Shown one piece after another: positions 1 through 12,701 of a stretch of 64,000 bases of DNA (its first letter is position 1; each line of letters starts with the position of its first letter). Source of the DNA: Haliclystus octoradiatus. Taxonomy: Eukaryota > Cnidaria > Staurozoa > Stauromedusae > Haliclystidae. The stretch spans positions 9,410,650 through 9,474,649 of the forward strand of contig OU744448.1 in assembly GCA_916610825.1 (NCBI GenBank), in the 5' to 3' direction. Position numbers and translations under genes: made by a program. A model generated the notes under the pieces. It was not told the DNA's origin. It did not search any database and saw only the letters and a program-made list of their open reading frames with translations.

Positions 1-45
1 AATGACTGCTAAATGTTTGAAGAAAAACATAAACATGCCATTAAC

Positions 46-130
46 CTGATCTTGCGCAACCACAGCAGCAGATGTAATCCGATCGTCATAGTTGATGACA
101 CCAAGAATCCCAAGACAGCTTAACCGTAGC
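46..130 (-). CDS. PAN3: PAN3 exon, last one inside the window
   Basis: This 85-nt exon follows a TATAG acceptor and encodes RLRLSCLGILGVINYDDR, aligning with the segment after the catalytic loop of PAN3. It ends CAA GAT CAG before GTTAAT in phase 0. The next exon must lie beyond the window edge. Confidence 0.8.
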
Positions 131-3100
131 CTATAAACAAATCCATATTGAAATAGTAGGGTAACACTAAGATATACATATCATCATTATGTGTCTTTAA
201 TTGAGAGAAAAATAAAATGCACATAGCAGGCAATGAATAAGTTGCACATTTGCTATGTAGGCAAAAATCAATGTACGGTGGTTATTATTATAGTGTTCAC
301 TAGCCTATGTATGGACAGTCAAATTTGATGTAGCGGCCACATATCTATAATGCTGATTTATGAAACAGACCAAAAAGTATAGTTTTGAATCAACCCTGTA
401 TATATAGACCACCTGTCTATTATGGTTAATTCATCTAGCTGGATTGGATGTTATATGTGACTGTTATATAAATGTTTTACATTTTGGTCATTAATTATGC
501 TTTCTAAAATATCCAATATTTGTTTCTGTGTAATATTGTTGAAAGTATTTTTAAACAAATTTTAGACCTGGAGTAGATGATAGGCTATAGCTTCAAGCTA
601 CAATCAATCAATATTAAGCCTACACTCATTCATGACATGATATTCATATGTGTCATACAAGCAGAGAATAATATAATTTTTCAAATTTGATTTGACATTT
701 TTGTTGCCAATATTTTATGTGGAGAATCCGAACAGGATGCAAAATACTTTCAATAGAATTTCTCTTTATATCATTATAATTTAGAGAAGCAGAAGGTTAC
801 TATTATATGCGATACATATTCAAATTTTATAAATTAGAAAAAAAAGTTGCCTGTCGAAAGACTAAAATAATTAAAATTGTTTTCTGTCTTTCATTCGATT
901 AGCACTAGCATTTCATAATTTACGCAAACCCTAATTTCAATTATAGAGCCCATAACAAGGTGTTATCACACATAATAATTACTACCCACCTTGAATTACC
1001 AATGAGCAGAACTTTTGTTGAATCTAGACACCGGCATGATAGGCCAAGACTGTGAATAACCCTTACTGCACCAGTCAATTGAATGATGTAGCTCCAAAGA
1101 AGTCGTTCTGGTATAATACCACCGTTATTTGATGAAAACGAATTGTTGTTACTTGCACGATTATGAAATGTTGTTTGATTGCCAAAATTGTCATTATTCC
1201 GTCGTTCATTGAGTCCAGATTTTAGATGACGTGCCATAATTGTATCAGCCCCAGGATGAAATTGATAAACAAAGACAAGAGCTAAAATAGAGAAGTATCA
1301 TGCTGTCAGAATGAAACAATGACAAATAATAACAACGTGGATCGTAATAGCTCAACACATTACCTATCAACCCATCATAGTACTTTGCTTTAGCAGACAT
1401 GAGAAATCAAAATTTGCAAATAGTCTGAAATCTATAATATCTTCATAAATTTCAATGGGAAAGAGTGATAAATAGAGTTTCACAAAGGTAAAATAGTCTG
1501 AAATCCGCAAAAAGTCTGAAAATTCTCATGTCTGCTGAGCTAGTAAATAATACCATAGTTTTCTATCCAGTTAAATATGAAGACTCATAAACAAAATTTC
1601 TACAATCTCAATAACATATGTGTGTATATGTTATGGTTCAATGATTCTATATTCAGGTGCATGCTTCTGGTTCATGCAATCAAACTAACAAAATTGATGA
1701 TGAGATAGATTATTTGAATAGCATATATTTGATTAAATGTAACAACAAAAGAAGGATGAGTTATTGCTTATTCTAGAATACTACAAAGGTTTTCTGCGAT
1801 TTGATTGGCTGAAAGAACCTGCATGAAATCCTAGGGTAAAACATGGCTCCGAAAACCGGAGAAAACCACTAGCTTCAAAAAGTTTGATTTGTGATAAAAT
1901 ACTGAAATTAAAACTTTCCGACAACAATCCAATAAATTTCTCCATTATGGCAACAATTCACAAAACGATATTTAGCTCAAGATGGTTATGTGTGGTGAAT
2001 GAGTTATTGGTCTTGCATCATGGTAAATCTAGAACTTGGATAATAATTAGTACAAAATTTCCTAGAGAGCCATTGTACAATTTATAATACAGAAGTTCTT
2101 GTGTATGTCTTTCTTTAATCAACAATACTTATCTTGTTGTGGGATCTCTTTGCTTGGTTTATGAATTGAAATTGAATTTTAAATTGTGAATTTGTGAATT
2201 GAAAATTTGCCGTCGACTGAGTTTCCAACGTTTGTTTTATCTTAGAAAAGGGTTACCACACGCTAGCAAATGTTTGTATTCATATTTACTAAACGAGAAA
2301 AAGTTGAGAGACTCTCAGGAAGCTAAAAATCACTCGCTAGGAGCTCGTGATTTTTTAGCGCTTCACACGTGACTCTGAATACAAACATGGCAACTGTGTG
2401 GTAACACTTTATTCTTACACAATCTTGAGTTTTTTTGCTTTTGCTCATACCGAAGTCATTGTATTTTTGGAAAATGACACCTCTTCAAAAAATATGATTA
2501 TTTGGCATTGAGTACGGCATGTTGTATTGTATGTGTGTACACACCTTAAAATCTTATTTATTTTATCACCAATATATATATGAAGAGAGACTAACATCAA
2601 CATGATTGAGATAGAAGGATATCACTTACAGGTGTCTCCAAATGCCTTTGTCGTGAATACTTCTTTCAGTGGTACAATATTCGAATGTTGTACTTTTTTC
2701 CATTGGTCGATAAGTGATACTGCTTTAGGGTTGAAATTTCGAACACCTACAAAGATTATATTTTGATCACAATGTTACAAGCGGTATCACATCAGAGTGA
2801 AAAATATGTAAATTTTTGTAAATATGGCATGATATTGCACCAGCTCTTTTTCTTGATGTATACTGCAATTCCAAAATACCACAAGAGAGCTAGCTTTATG
2901 TAAAAAATGTGATGATTTCAGAAAAAAGAATTAAGTCTGTAAAATGTTTAAAAAAAACATTTTATGACATCAACAACTACGGTATAGTATTATGATCCTG
3001 CCTAAATTGAAAGAAAACATCAATAGAAAAGTCAGAGAAATACAGTCAACCATTATCTACTATAGCCTCGATTCACAATACATCCAATTTTGAGGGATAA

Positions 3101-6100
3101 CCCATTGTGTAGTGTTTAAGTATGATCTACCTGCATCATTCAGTAGCAGACAATTATGTTTTGAGTTACAGAATCCGCATCAATAATTCCAGGTAATAGC
3201 CATAATTAAAATTCACCACACATAAAAGTACAAATGTTGAATAAGGATGGGATGTTATTGTATTAAACTCCAACAAGAGAAAGAAAAAATATATTCTATA
3301 AATTATCAAGGTTGAAAGGGGTTGCAGAAGGATAGAGGTGGGCGGTATACATATAATGATGACTTATACACAGTGTCGGACAAAACATTCAGCATTCAGG
3401 AATCTTAAAATATTTTCTGAATTTTTTGTTGATATTTGGGCCATAAATCAGAAATTTATAAATTTTCTTTAAAATTTTCTCTGGTCTTCTGGGATCTAGG
3501 ATCTAGGAATCCCAGAATTCCTCAAAATCAAAGAATCCCCATTTTTGTAGGACCCTGCTTATACAAGCCAGGATAGATCAATTTTGCATTTTGAAAGAAA
3601 TTTATGAATTATAAAGTAGAAGGATTTCAGTTATATGCAGGGTGTGACAGAATGAGTAACCCACAACCTTAAAGTTGAGAAGGCTATAGCAAATTTAGAA
3701 GAAAACTGCTATTCGTCTGATTTATAATAGTAACATACCATGAACTCTTTTGAGAAAGTATGTTACGCCATCTTTTGAATTGACCGCTTTATAACAACTG
3801 GTTTGAAAAGCGGCAAAGGGTTGTCTCTGTTTCTAGAAATACGATGTCAGGCAAACAAAAGAGACAGTGAAACCTGCATTGAATTTTTGATTTTAATAAA
3901 TAACAGGCATAAATATAACAGGCATGAAAGAAAGGGGGAAATTCCAACTATTGCTCTCTGAAAGTTTGTTTCGTAATCAGTTAGACTGGCAGAAAACAAG
4001 AAAATCAGTTGATCAGAGGAATTCTCACATGCCTGTTATAAAAGAAGGAGCAATGGAATGTTGATTTAGCTGACCTGCTGTTGCTGTTGGATAGGATGAA
4101 GATGTCTGTAGTTGTCGATAACTTCTGGCAAATCTGAATTAGAACAGAAGTTAAATCATTCAATTAGAATTGCTATCAAATTTTTTAGCAGCAAAACGAG
4201 TAGTAATGGCAATCTTCCCAATTTAATTAAAGTATAGTCAAAGTACGGCCAAACCAACTTTAAAATTGGCCGATAAGAGAAAATTATTTGAATAATTGAT
4301 TATGCAATAACGAAGAAGGATGAGTTCTTGCTTCTTCTTAAACGATCTTGACACGGTTTTCTTGTACTTTTTTGCATTTGACTGATTTTGTTCAGAATTT
4401 TTAGTAATCATTCCCTTAAATGTACTTTAGTAAACATATATGACACAAAAAAGAATATTTATTGTTTTTAAGCAAGATATTACCGTAACTGCTAATCTAG
4501 TAGCCCAGCCTTGACAAAATAAATTTGGAATTCTTAAAGATGAAAAATTTTTCAGAATAACTTCATATGGAGTAAGTTACAAAATCTAAATTTTACAAAA
4601 CATTTGAGTGAAAATGTGACCATGTCATGGAATCTGCCAACATTCATGATACTATACAGGTAGTGATTCTGACTGGAGTGAAACGGTTTAGTTTTATTTA
4701 AACTGTATCTGAAGAGTTTTACGATGCTTAAAAGTGGGATTTGATAATAAAAATATCGATAGTAAACATGTACACTGTTAAATAACAGTGTATTATTGTA
4801 TTAGCCTACACTAGTACCATTATGAGTTACCACAAAGATGAGGGAATGAGCTGATCAGATGATAGTCTTAACTTTTAAACAATCTAGGTGACTATGCCAA
4901 TAAATGAAGTAATTAGCATTGTGTCAAGTCATTGTTACATTTAAAATATCAGTTAAAAAAAGTTTTTACTCAACTGTTTAACTGTTAGAATTACACAAAG
5001 CAATATTTTTAAGAATAAAAAATTAAATATGTTACATATCTGTCACAGCACTACAACAATATTCTTGTTGTTACATTCTAGTACTGCTGGAATTAGCTCA
5101 AACCCTTACCATTTTCCAAACTTGGATCTTGAGCTAATCTAATCGACTGTTGCCGTTGGAGTTCCTTGAGAGGTCAAAGCATAACAAAATGATTAGGCCT
5201 ACATTGTTCGTCAACAACATTTGATAAAAGCTTGAATTTAAAGCAATGCTAGGCCGTAAAACCATGAAAAGTTTTAGGTCAGGAGATTCGTTAGTGATTA
5301 TCCAAATTTTAACAGAAAAATTGCCATTCGTTAATAACACAAAAAGAATTAACAATCAATATCTTCTAGATTTTGCAATATCTTAGATGTACACAATTAA
5401 TAGAAGGATCTAAAAGTTCAAAGATCAACCTTATGATGTGTTAAAAAGATTACCCACTACTAGTGTGACCAAAATCTTTATTGGGTCCTGTTGACCTATA
5501 ATTTATTTAAAAGTATTTCTCAAAAACTGCAGATACTTCATTCAATATACTTACTGATCACAGATACATATTACAATAAATTTAACCATTTTAAAATAAA
5601 TTATGAATCCAGAGTTACAACTACGAGCTATGATTGATAATCAATAAGTAGGCCTACAATAAGCTATAACGTAAATATCAACAGAAAGATATAATATCAA
5701 TTGATAATAGTAAAATAAAATGAGAGACATATGGATTCATACCGCTCTGATCTGTTGCGACATGAAGAACGAAGTCTTTTCAGATTGTTCTAAATGCATG
5801 CCAGCATTTGCATGATTCTGTGATGTGGGCGTGTGAAAGGCCAAGCTACGGACAGCCTAGAGTGAGAAGTCAAATACCCCTTTCACAAAATTAACATTAG
5901 GGATTCTATTCAACAACCAACATCTTGATTCGAGCATTAGATTCCAGAATAATCTTTTGAATTATTTGAGAAATATTATTGTATACAATATAGGTAGGTC
6001 TAGGCAGAGCCATCTATTTACAAGAGTTGGGACACGCTTTCATGTGCCGCTATCGTCTCCTATTGGACAGATGCCAGTCACGTGATTTTTTAGACGCCAT

Positions 6101-9100
6101 TTTCGTACTTTCGGCTCCAGGGTTCTTGTTCTTTTGGCGCCAGGTTTCCTGTTTTAAGCGAAGCGCGCGGAAAAATACAACTTTTATCAGTGAAAACAAA
6201 CATAGGCTATTAAATTATTAGTTGTTGTGTTAATAGGCACAATAGTAATTGAAATAAAAGTATTGTTTACTATTCCAACTGGGGACAAGAATTAGAAAAA
6301 GTTGTCTTTGACTGCAAAGAATAAGTGTAAGAGCGTAAGAGATTCTTTTCTAGAGACTCTTTTTTCTCTACAAACTCCTTGTCCATTTAGCAATTCCAAT
6401 AGCATTGATCTGATTTACTCTTGAGCAACATGCTGATGAGATCGATAACATAGTATACATTGAAGTATATTTTTATTCTTATTTTGAGAGTCCAGCAAAT
6501 AAATATGGAGAAAGACAACTCATAAATGGATATATTACTCTTGTTAAACAATCGCAAACCATTTCACAGAGTTCCAAAATGGCTGAAAAAACACAACATT
6601 CTCTTGCACATGCGCACTGCTGTTGATAACGTGCTCGGGTCCAGGCCAAAAAACATAAATGGCATCAGTGTCCCAACTCTTGTAAATAGATGGCTCTGGG
6701 TCTAGGTACATATTCCATTGAGCATGTAGTTGATTATTTGTAAATAGCGGGACAATAAAAAAAACTCACTGATGAATTCCTTGGTGGATGGCTTGAAGTT
6801 TGTTGTTGTTTGTAGTAAGGTGAATTACCAGCACTATTAAATCCATGAGGTGGTGATAAGTCAGCATCCTGAAATCAGCATAAATTGTACAGTCAAACCT
6901 GTTATAGTGGTCACCTCTCTACGGAAGCCATCTGTCTTTGTATTATAACGAAAATAATTTGATCAATCTGATTGGTTTATAGTTTAACACCAAATCACCA
7001 TAGCAAAACTAGGGTTGGAAACACAATGCCTTCTCGTTTTTTTCCTTATGTCCCTCTTGTGCACCAAATATCAATAGCTCATAGGAGACTGTGCGCCAAT
7101 TGCTTAATAGTGGTCACTCTTAATATCTCCAAGACAGTATCTATTGAATCAACAATGTATATTAAGGTTACTTGTCGATAGTGGTCAATCTATCTACCTA
7201 TCGTAGCTGGCTGTTATAAACAGGTTTCCCTGTAACAGAATTGAGTGCAGATTAGAATTTAAGTGCACATGAAACGAAAAAAATTAACACAGACTCGGGC
7301 AGCGTAAGTTAAATGATGAAGAATGGTGAAAAGGGTTTTTCAATTTGGACGCAAATGAGCGGTGATATTTAATGTTGAGTATGCCCTGTTTAAGACCAGT
7401 CACTTTTCCAGAATTTAAAAAAATCATATCTCCTTTCACATAAACTAAAAAGTAGCTAACATCCAAATCACTTATGCTACACCTAAAATGAGCAATTACG
7501 CATTTCATTCAAGCAAGAACAATTAGTGTCAATCATATAACATTGTTCACATCATTATCATTTCCTGCTTTGCAATTCAAACAGCTGACAAAATGGAATT
7601 TGGAGCTTGGATTTTCCTAGCTTGCGTTACAGACCGTGATTCATTCATGATTTTAGGCTTTGTAGCTATGACAATTAATTGATCGAACAGAGATGATGAA
7701 TTTATTCACTAAGAACAATAGATTTACCATACGTCGATCAGAAACCGCTCCAAGTTTTTGTGAAGTGGCTGGACAGAGAACTGTGCGCAATCACACAGAC
7801 CCTATTTTTTTGTGAATGAATCGCGGTCTGTAACGCAGACTAGGATTTTCCTCAAAACATAGTTGCTCAAATTCCAGTTTCTGACTCTTTCTATCAAGAC
7901 AATATTGAGATGAATGAAATTATTTATGGTTTAGGATCACAAGCCAGTCTTTATTGTACACATGGATGTCAAGTCCAATGCCTTAAAAAAATACCCGAAA
8001 AAAGATCGCGCAACTCGTATATGCTGTCTATTTAGGGATCAGTTGATGAATCGAAGTAATAAAGGTTTTTAGGTCTTTTTAGATAGGTGCCTTAGGCCTC
8101 AAAAAGTAGATCCGGTCCTGCAGTAGTATTAATAATCATATTTGATAACAATCAAACTGCAACATTAAAAATCTTTTCTGGAAGACTATGAAAAATTTCA
8201 GATTTTTTTCGGATTTTGGATGAAATTTTCAGGTCGGATTTGATTAGAATAATTTTTGATATTGAAATTTGGATTGGATTAGATTCGGATTCAAGTTAGT
8301 TTGTTCCTGTGGTCAATCTTCGGAAATCTGATCCGATGCACACCTCTATTCTCCATACATAGCCTATTTCTTCTCTATCGCTTGAGCATCGTAGTTAGAT
8401 TAGTTACCAATAGGGAATCGATTTAAGTATGACATGTTTTTCATGTTAAACATCAAAATCATGGTAGGTTAGTGTGTTTCAAAACCCTTTTTGCTTTGAC
8501 CAATTCTGCAATTTGGTCTGGTGATTCTTAATTAGTTATGTTGGATGATGAGACCCCTAGGATCAATAATATCCAACTTAATTCAGATCATGTAATTTTC
8601 TAGACTGATCCAATAAAAAAATCAAAATGTTCAACAGGCATAATAATTCCGACATCAGGGACAATCACATACATCAAACAAGAAACAGTTAAAAATTTGA
8701 AATGCCGTAACATGTTTTCCACTAAAAAAAACTTTCATTTATAACAAGATCGGACCAGATAAACAATTAGAAACTCTTTCAAATTACAGTCAAACTCGGT
8801 TAATATCCCACCTCGCTTAATATCCCCATATTTCAAAAACCGCTTTCTGTTTTCTATACAAACTCAACTGATTTAAACGTACTATATTTCATTGCACGCT
8901 TCATAGAATCACAGGAAGAATTCTGTGATCAAGAAGAAGAAACTGTACGAAACTTTTGACACATCTGTGTTAATTGGACTTATTTTGAAATCATTCTATG
9001 GTTATCCCTACTATTTACCATTTTACTTATTTTGATTGAATAGCATTTGTTAACAATGAACATAATTCCTTTGTTTCGACGAATTTCCTTTGTTTTTCTC

Positions 9101-12100
9101 AAATCGGATAATATCCCACCTCAGATAATGTCCTTCTTGACTCATGGTTACGTAAATGACCTTGAGTCTATGCTATCATGGTAGAAACGTTTTCATTTCA
9201 TTTCATTTTTGACTAAATCTCATGTTCTTTTGAAATAACGTTCAACATACAGCTTTGCGTGCTAACAAAAGTCGAACAAAAAACGATTGCACAAGAAACA
9301 CCATGTTATTGTTAAAAATACAATGGGCAAGCTGTGTGATAATACCAAACTTTTAGCTGGATCTGACATAAATTTTTTCAATTGCCCGCCATGATGGTCG
9401 ACTCGCAGCTTAGCGAGATTACAATCGCATTATTAAATGAAATGCTTTCTAATACTCCTGGATTAGTTTACATCGTGATTATCTCTTCAATGGTAGAACA
9501 CATGATTGTTTTCTTCTTCTCATCATTTGAAATGGTTAATGAAAGGTTTTAATTGTTCTGTAACATCACTATTTGAGGTGAAACTTCGAAGATAATTTTA
9601 GTTGTGTTTTGACCATGAGAACTTTTAAATCGACAATTCATCATTTGTTTGGGGGCTTAGACAAGACAGTATTATATATTTATTGTTTATATTGTTTTCT
9701 GAAGTTATTTATTACATTAAACTGCTAAGCCAGTCGTCTTGGTTTCATTTGGAATATATTGTAAAGACTATTTAAACCAGTTTGTCCATGCAACAACAAT
9801 AACAAGGCGATACTCCAAACGGAAAATTTCACATCATTTACTGTAGGTCAAAAAATTGCGCTACGCCCCTAGTATAATTAGTGAGAAATAAATATTCTTC
9901 TGGTAATAGTTTTCATGGTTATTTGTTGTTTATTAAAATGTTTTAATTCTGCTGCAACACCAGCTTTAGATGAGACAATTTCACACGTCATTTACAACTC
10001 ACACCTGTATTATAAGTAGTGAAAATCACTTCATTTATTCTATCTTGGTATGGTCTAGTGATGGAGCGTCTGCATCAGGCGCATGAGGTTTGGAGTTCAA
10101 TCTCATCGGTCTGCATAAAAAAATTTTCCTCTTTCTATTTGATTTATTATTTGGATATATTTTTCTATATATTATTATATTATGTGGATATAGTGTTAAT
10201 TTATTTGATTTTATTTGATTGAAGTTGATTTTTTTATTTGATCTGATTTTATATCATTCGATTGGATTGATTTACTTTTTTGAATTTGAATTGGTTTGAT
10301 TTTTCTTTGCATGATGATTTGATTGATTTGATATTCTATTGAATTTCAATTGGTTTATTTTGATTATTATATCATTCACCATGAGTCCGAGCGTAGCGGA
10401 GCTATGTTTTGCTTGCACGGAAGGGGGGATATTAACCGAGTTCGACTGTACAATCAAATCATAATTGATAATAATCAAAAGCAGTGCCCACATTTTCAAC
10501 TGCTTACATTGGTTCTCATTCCTTGAAATTGTTTGTTGAATGAATCATTTGAGGGACTACTTGTGAAACTTCGTTGTGGACTTTGTGGTAGACTTGAATA
10601 ACCATTATGGTGGTTAGGTTTCATTTGTGGTGGTGCGTTGGCGACACCAGGGAGCAAAGCTGCTGAATTGCCACTCGATGATACTGCAGTCATTTTATCA
10701 TCTGAAATAAAACAAAAAATATTTTCCAAGGATAGGGTTTATTTGCATTATTTGAAGAAGAATCATTCCATGGCAAATCTCACAGCTCACCACAGCCAGA
10801 TTTTTTTTTAAATTTAGTATATAAGGAAAACTTATTGAATGAAGTCAGAAAATCCAAATTTCACATCAAAATTCTAAATAGTAATGGTATGACACCTCAA
10901 ACTTTTGGAAAAAGTTTGAAAATCGCCAATAATCGATCAAAAAGGTCAAGTTTCATTAGCCATGTCTTCATTATTTCTGCTTCAAATTATGCCATTCAAG
11001 TTATATTCAATGCTCCGATACATAGCTTGATTAGATACTGCAATAAAAATGTGTTTATTTTTAACATGATTCTATACTATTGTAAATAAAAGTTTACATG
11101 TGAATAAAAACAATTCCCAGGTTTTGATTTTGATAAAACGATATCAAAATGTATAGTTGCAATAGCTTTATTTAAATTTGTTGCGGGAGTTTCAAGATTC
11201 AGTGAAAAATTTTGCTGATTGGTATATCAGTTTGGAAGGGAAAGTTTTGACACATAAATATTCACAAACTTAAGTAAGTAGAATGTGTTGCATTTATTAG
11301 GAAAGCTACACCAGCAAAACATTTTTTTGCAAATAAGCATAAGTACTGCCAATAGGCAATATACTTAAAGAGTGGAAGAAGCAATAACGGAAACAGTTGT
11401 AACTTTATTAGTCGCATATTTTGAGAAATGATTTTAAATAGTAGGCCTACATAACTGAAATTTGTTAGATTGTAAAATGAATAAATAATTCTTAGTCCAA
11501 CTAGATCATTATTATTTTTTTATCCAACTTAGGTTTCTAGAGTATCTCGTAATGGTGATGCAAGTTTTTACAATTGGTAGGCTACTGTTAATTGTATCGG
11601 TAGTGCACATCAAAATAGATTTGCATTCCATTTTTGAAACAAACAATAACACATTCAATTTTTGTTATGACTCTACCAAATAGCACTTGAATGCAGAAAA
11701 GGACAATATTTCAATGCACTACCTTGCAACCACATGATTTCATGTAATTTGAAATAAGAAGGATTTGCCCGTAAATTTACTTTCCTTGTAAATGCTGTTC
11801 TGCTGTGATTCTATCGTTTCATTGGTTTAGTACTTCGATTGAGCCTGGCAAATTAATATGTTAATTGGGCAACGGCTTAGTTTTAAAGCAAGTGGATCTG
11901 TTGGACACAGTAGGCTATGCCCAGTGTCTGATCTAGAAGTCCAAGATATTGCATCACTGCTGTTATAGTTTGAAAACATGTTTACTGCCTTGAAAACACT
12001 ATGGAGTTATGTTGCTTATGGACGAGGAACACACAGTAGGCCTACTACTGATCATTTATAGGCCTACTGCTCTGAAAAATTCTCTCCACATTCCACATAA

Positions 12101-12701
12101 ACATTAAGGCTTAAGCATATGCCTACTTTGTAGTAAGCACGTGAATTTGGTATCTGTGGTAAAGTCAACAAATGGATATTTGACAGATAAGTGTGACTTT
12201 GTTTGCACTGCAGCATTAAAATCTGTCTTTGTTTGGACGATATAACAATAAAAGATATCAATGGTGTCGTGAGTTTAGACATAATGATATTAGTTACTTT
12301 TGGATTGATATTTGTACGCAGTGTCGCAGTAAAGAACGAAACCCTTTATCATTTCATTCTGTTCAACTGCATTGCAAAATATAACGAACACAGTCCATGC
12401 AAGAGAGAGAAAAGCGCGGTAAACACTATTTTGGCACCGATGGTGTTTAGGCTATGGTTCAACCTCACTGCCCAGAAAACAAATCTGAAAATCACTAATA
12501 TTTACTGGAAATTCATGAAAATAACAATCTTATAAACTATTTATTATATTCAAATAGCAAACCTTGCTGTGTTGTATCTTTTTCACCCACAGCGTGAATG
12601 AATTGACAGTTCTCTCCGTAAAAACAAAATCCACTGTTAGCAAAATAGCGGCAGACGACATTCTTGTTCGGTACCTTGCCGTTCGTTTGAATATAATCCA
12701 T
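46..12701 (-). CDS. PAN3: PAN3, regulatory subunit of the PAN2-PAN3 poly(A) nuclease (3' end outside window)
   Basis: PAN3 recruits the PAN2 exonuclease to poly(A)-binding protein for the first phase of cytoplasmic mRNA deadenylation. Ten exons are visible, in transcript order: 12563-12701, 10508-10701, 6770-6868, 5743-5856, 5110-5164, 4075-4133, 3739-3832, 2630-2746, 990-1281, 46-130. All junctions are GT/AG and all phases agree, giving 416 codons in one frame. The start is the ATG at 12701; the open frame further upstream begins at GTG and was not used. Residues 17-36 form a CCCH finger with exact C-x8-C-x5-C-x3-H spacing. A low-complexity Ser/Pro/Gln linker follows, then the pseudokinase, recognised by TSCYKAVNSKDG, WKKVQHSNIV, LKEVFTTKAF and PERLLWSYIIQLTGAVRVIH. 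The remaining pseudokinase and C-terminal PAN2-binding region should lie before position 46. Family resemblance is from memory of vertebrate PAN3. No clear PAM2 motif was recognised in the linker. Confidence 0.93.
990..1281 (-). CDS. PAN3: PAN3 pseudokinase central exon
   Basis: This 292-nt exon begins with the residues LVFVYQFHPGADT, matching the family's LVFAYDFHAG segment. It continues with an Asn/Ser-rich insertion and ends with PERLLWSYIIQLTGAVRVIH and CRCLDSTKVLLIGNSR, which corresponds to the degenerate catalytic-loop region of PAN3. The donor is GTGGGT after a phase-2 base pair that completes an Arg codon with the next exon (46-130). Confidence 0.9.
1380..1548. repeat. MITE-like inverted repeat in a PAN3 intron
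   Basis: An imperfect terminal inverted repeat of about 35 bp opens with TTTAGCAGACATGAGAA near 1390 and returns as TTCTCATGTCTGCTGAG near 1525. The phrase AATAGTCTGAAATC also occurs twice inside. There is no coding capacity and no convincing target duplication. Confidence 0.45.
2250..2416. repeat. MITE-like element with about 33-bp inverted termini
   Basis: The left terminus carries GGTTACCACACG and TGTTTGTATTCA; the right terminus carries TGAATACAAACAT and GTGTGGTAAC in inverted order. A second, inner palindrome sits in the middle (GCTAAAAATCAC against GTGATTTTTTAGC). It lies in the PAN3 intron between the exons at 2630 and 1281 and is non-coding. The superfamily is unclear. Confidence 0.55.
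2630..3832 (-). CDS. PAN3: PAN3 pseudokinase N-lobe exons
   Basis: Two exons, 3739-3832 (94 nt) and 2630-2746 (117 nt), encode the start of the protein-kinase-like fold. The first carries TSCYKAVNSKDG. The second carries WKKVQHSNIV and VFTTKAFGD. Both match vertebrate PAN3 closely from memory. The junction codon is Gly (phase 1). Confidence 0.9.
6005..6698. mobile_element. hAT-like non-autonomous DNA transposon with perfect 8-bp target duplication
   Basis: The element begins CAGAGCCATCTATTTACAAG and ends with the inverted copy CTTGTAAATAGATGGCTCTG. It is flanked on both sides by GGTCTAGG (5997-6004 and 6699-6706), an exact 8-bp duplication. CAGAG termini with an 8-bp duplication are characteristic of the hAT superfamily. 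No transposase is encoded in its 694 bp, so it would depend on an element elsewhere. A shorter relative lies at 33,258-33,492. It sits in the PAN3 intron between the exons at 5743 and 6868. Confidence 0.85.
6890..7232. mobile_element. pogo/Tigger-like MITE flanked by TA
   Basis: The left end reads CAGTCAAACCTGTTATAG after TA. The right end reads the inverted CTGTTATAAACAGGTTTCCCTG before TA, with a few mismatches. CAGT termini with TA duplication suggest Tc1/mariner, pogo branch. The interior carries a segment (about 6,965-7,110) shared with 33,990-34,380. It is non-coding and lies immediately upstream, in transcript sense, of the PAN3 exon at 6770-6868. Confidence 0.6.
7616..7844. repeat. 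MITE with 32-bp inverted termini
   Basis: The terminus CCTAGCTTGCGTTACAGACC (7616 on) is matched in inverse by GGTCTGTAACGCAGACTAGG ending at 7844, with about 29 of 32 positions matching. ATTTT flanks both ends and could be a 5-bp target duplication. The 229-bp element has no coding capacity and lies in a PAN3 intron. Confidence 0.65.
8787..10448. mobile_element. pogo-like DNA transposon remnant, 1.66 kb, flanked by TA
   Basis: It begins CAGTCAAACTCGGTTAATAT and ends ATATTAACCGAGTTCGACTG, inverted copies with one mismatch, each abutted by TA. The phrase ATATCCCACCTC recurs inside near 9113. No transposase frame is left. A tRNA-like SINE head and an AT-rich TTTGATT run occupy its right part (10,040-10,370), so it is composite. 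It lies in the PAN3 intron between 6868 and 10508. Confidence 0.7.
10045..10115 (+). repeat. tRNA-like head of a decayed SINE
   Basis: TGGTCTAGTGATGG resembles a polymerase III A box and GAGTTCAATCTC resembles a B box about 35 bp later. An AT-rich tail of TTTGATT-type repeats follows to about 10,370. The cloverleaf is poor, so this is read as a SINE remnant rather than a tRNA gene. Confidence 0.4.
12563..12701 (-). CDS. PAN3: PAN3 exon 1: N-terminal CCCH zinc finger
   Basis: This 139-nt exon encodes residues 1-46 plus one base. Cys17, Cys26, Cys32 and His36 give a textbook CCCH finger, which in PAN3 binds poly(A). The exon ends CAG CAA G before a GTTTGC donor, in phase 1. The joined codon with exon 2 (10508-10701) is Asp, which keeps the frame open. 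Confidence 0.9.
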
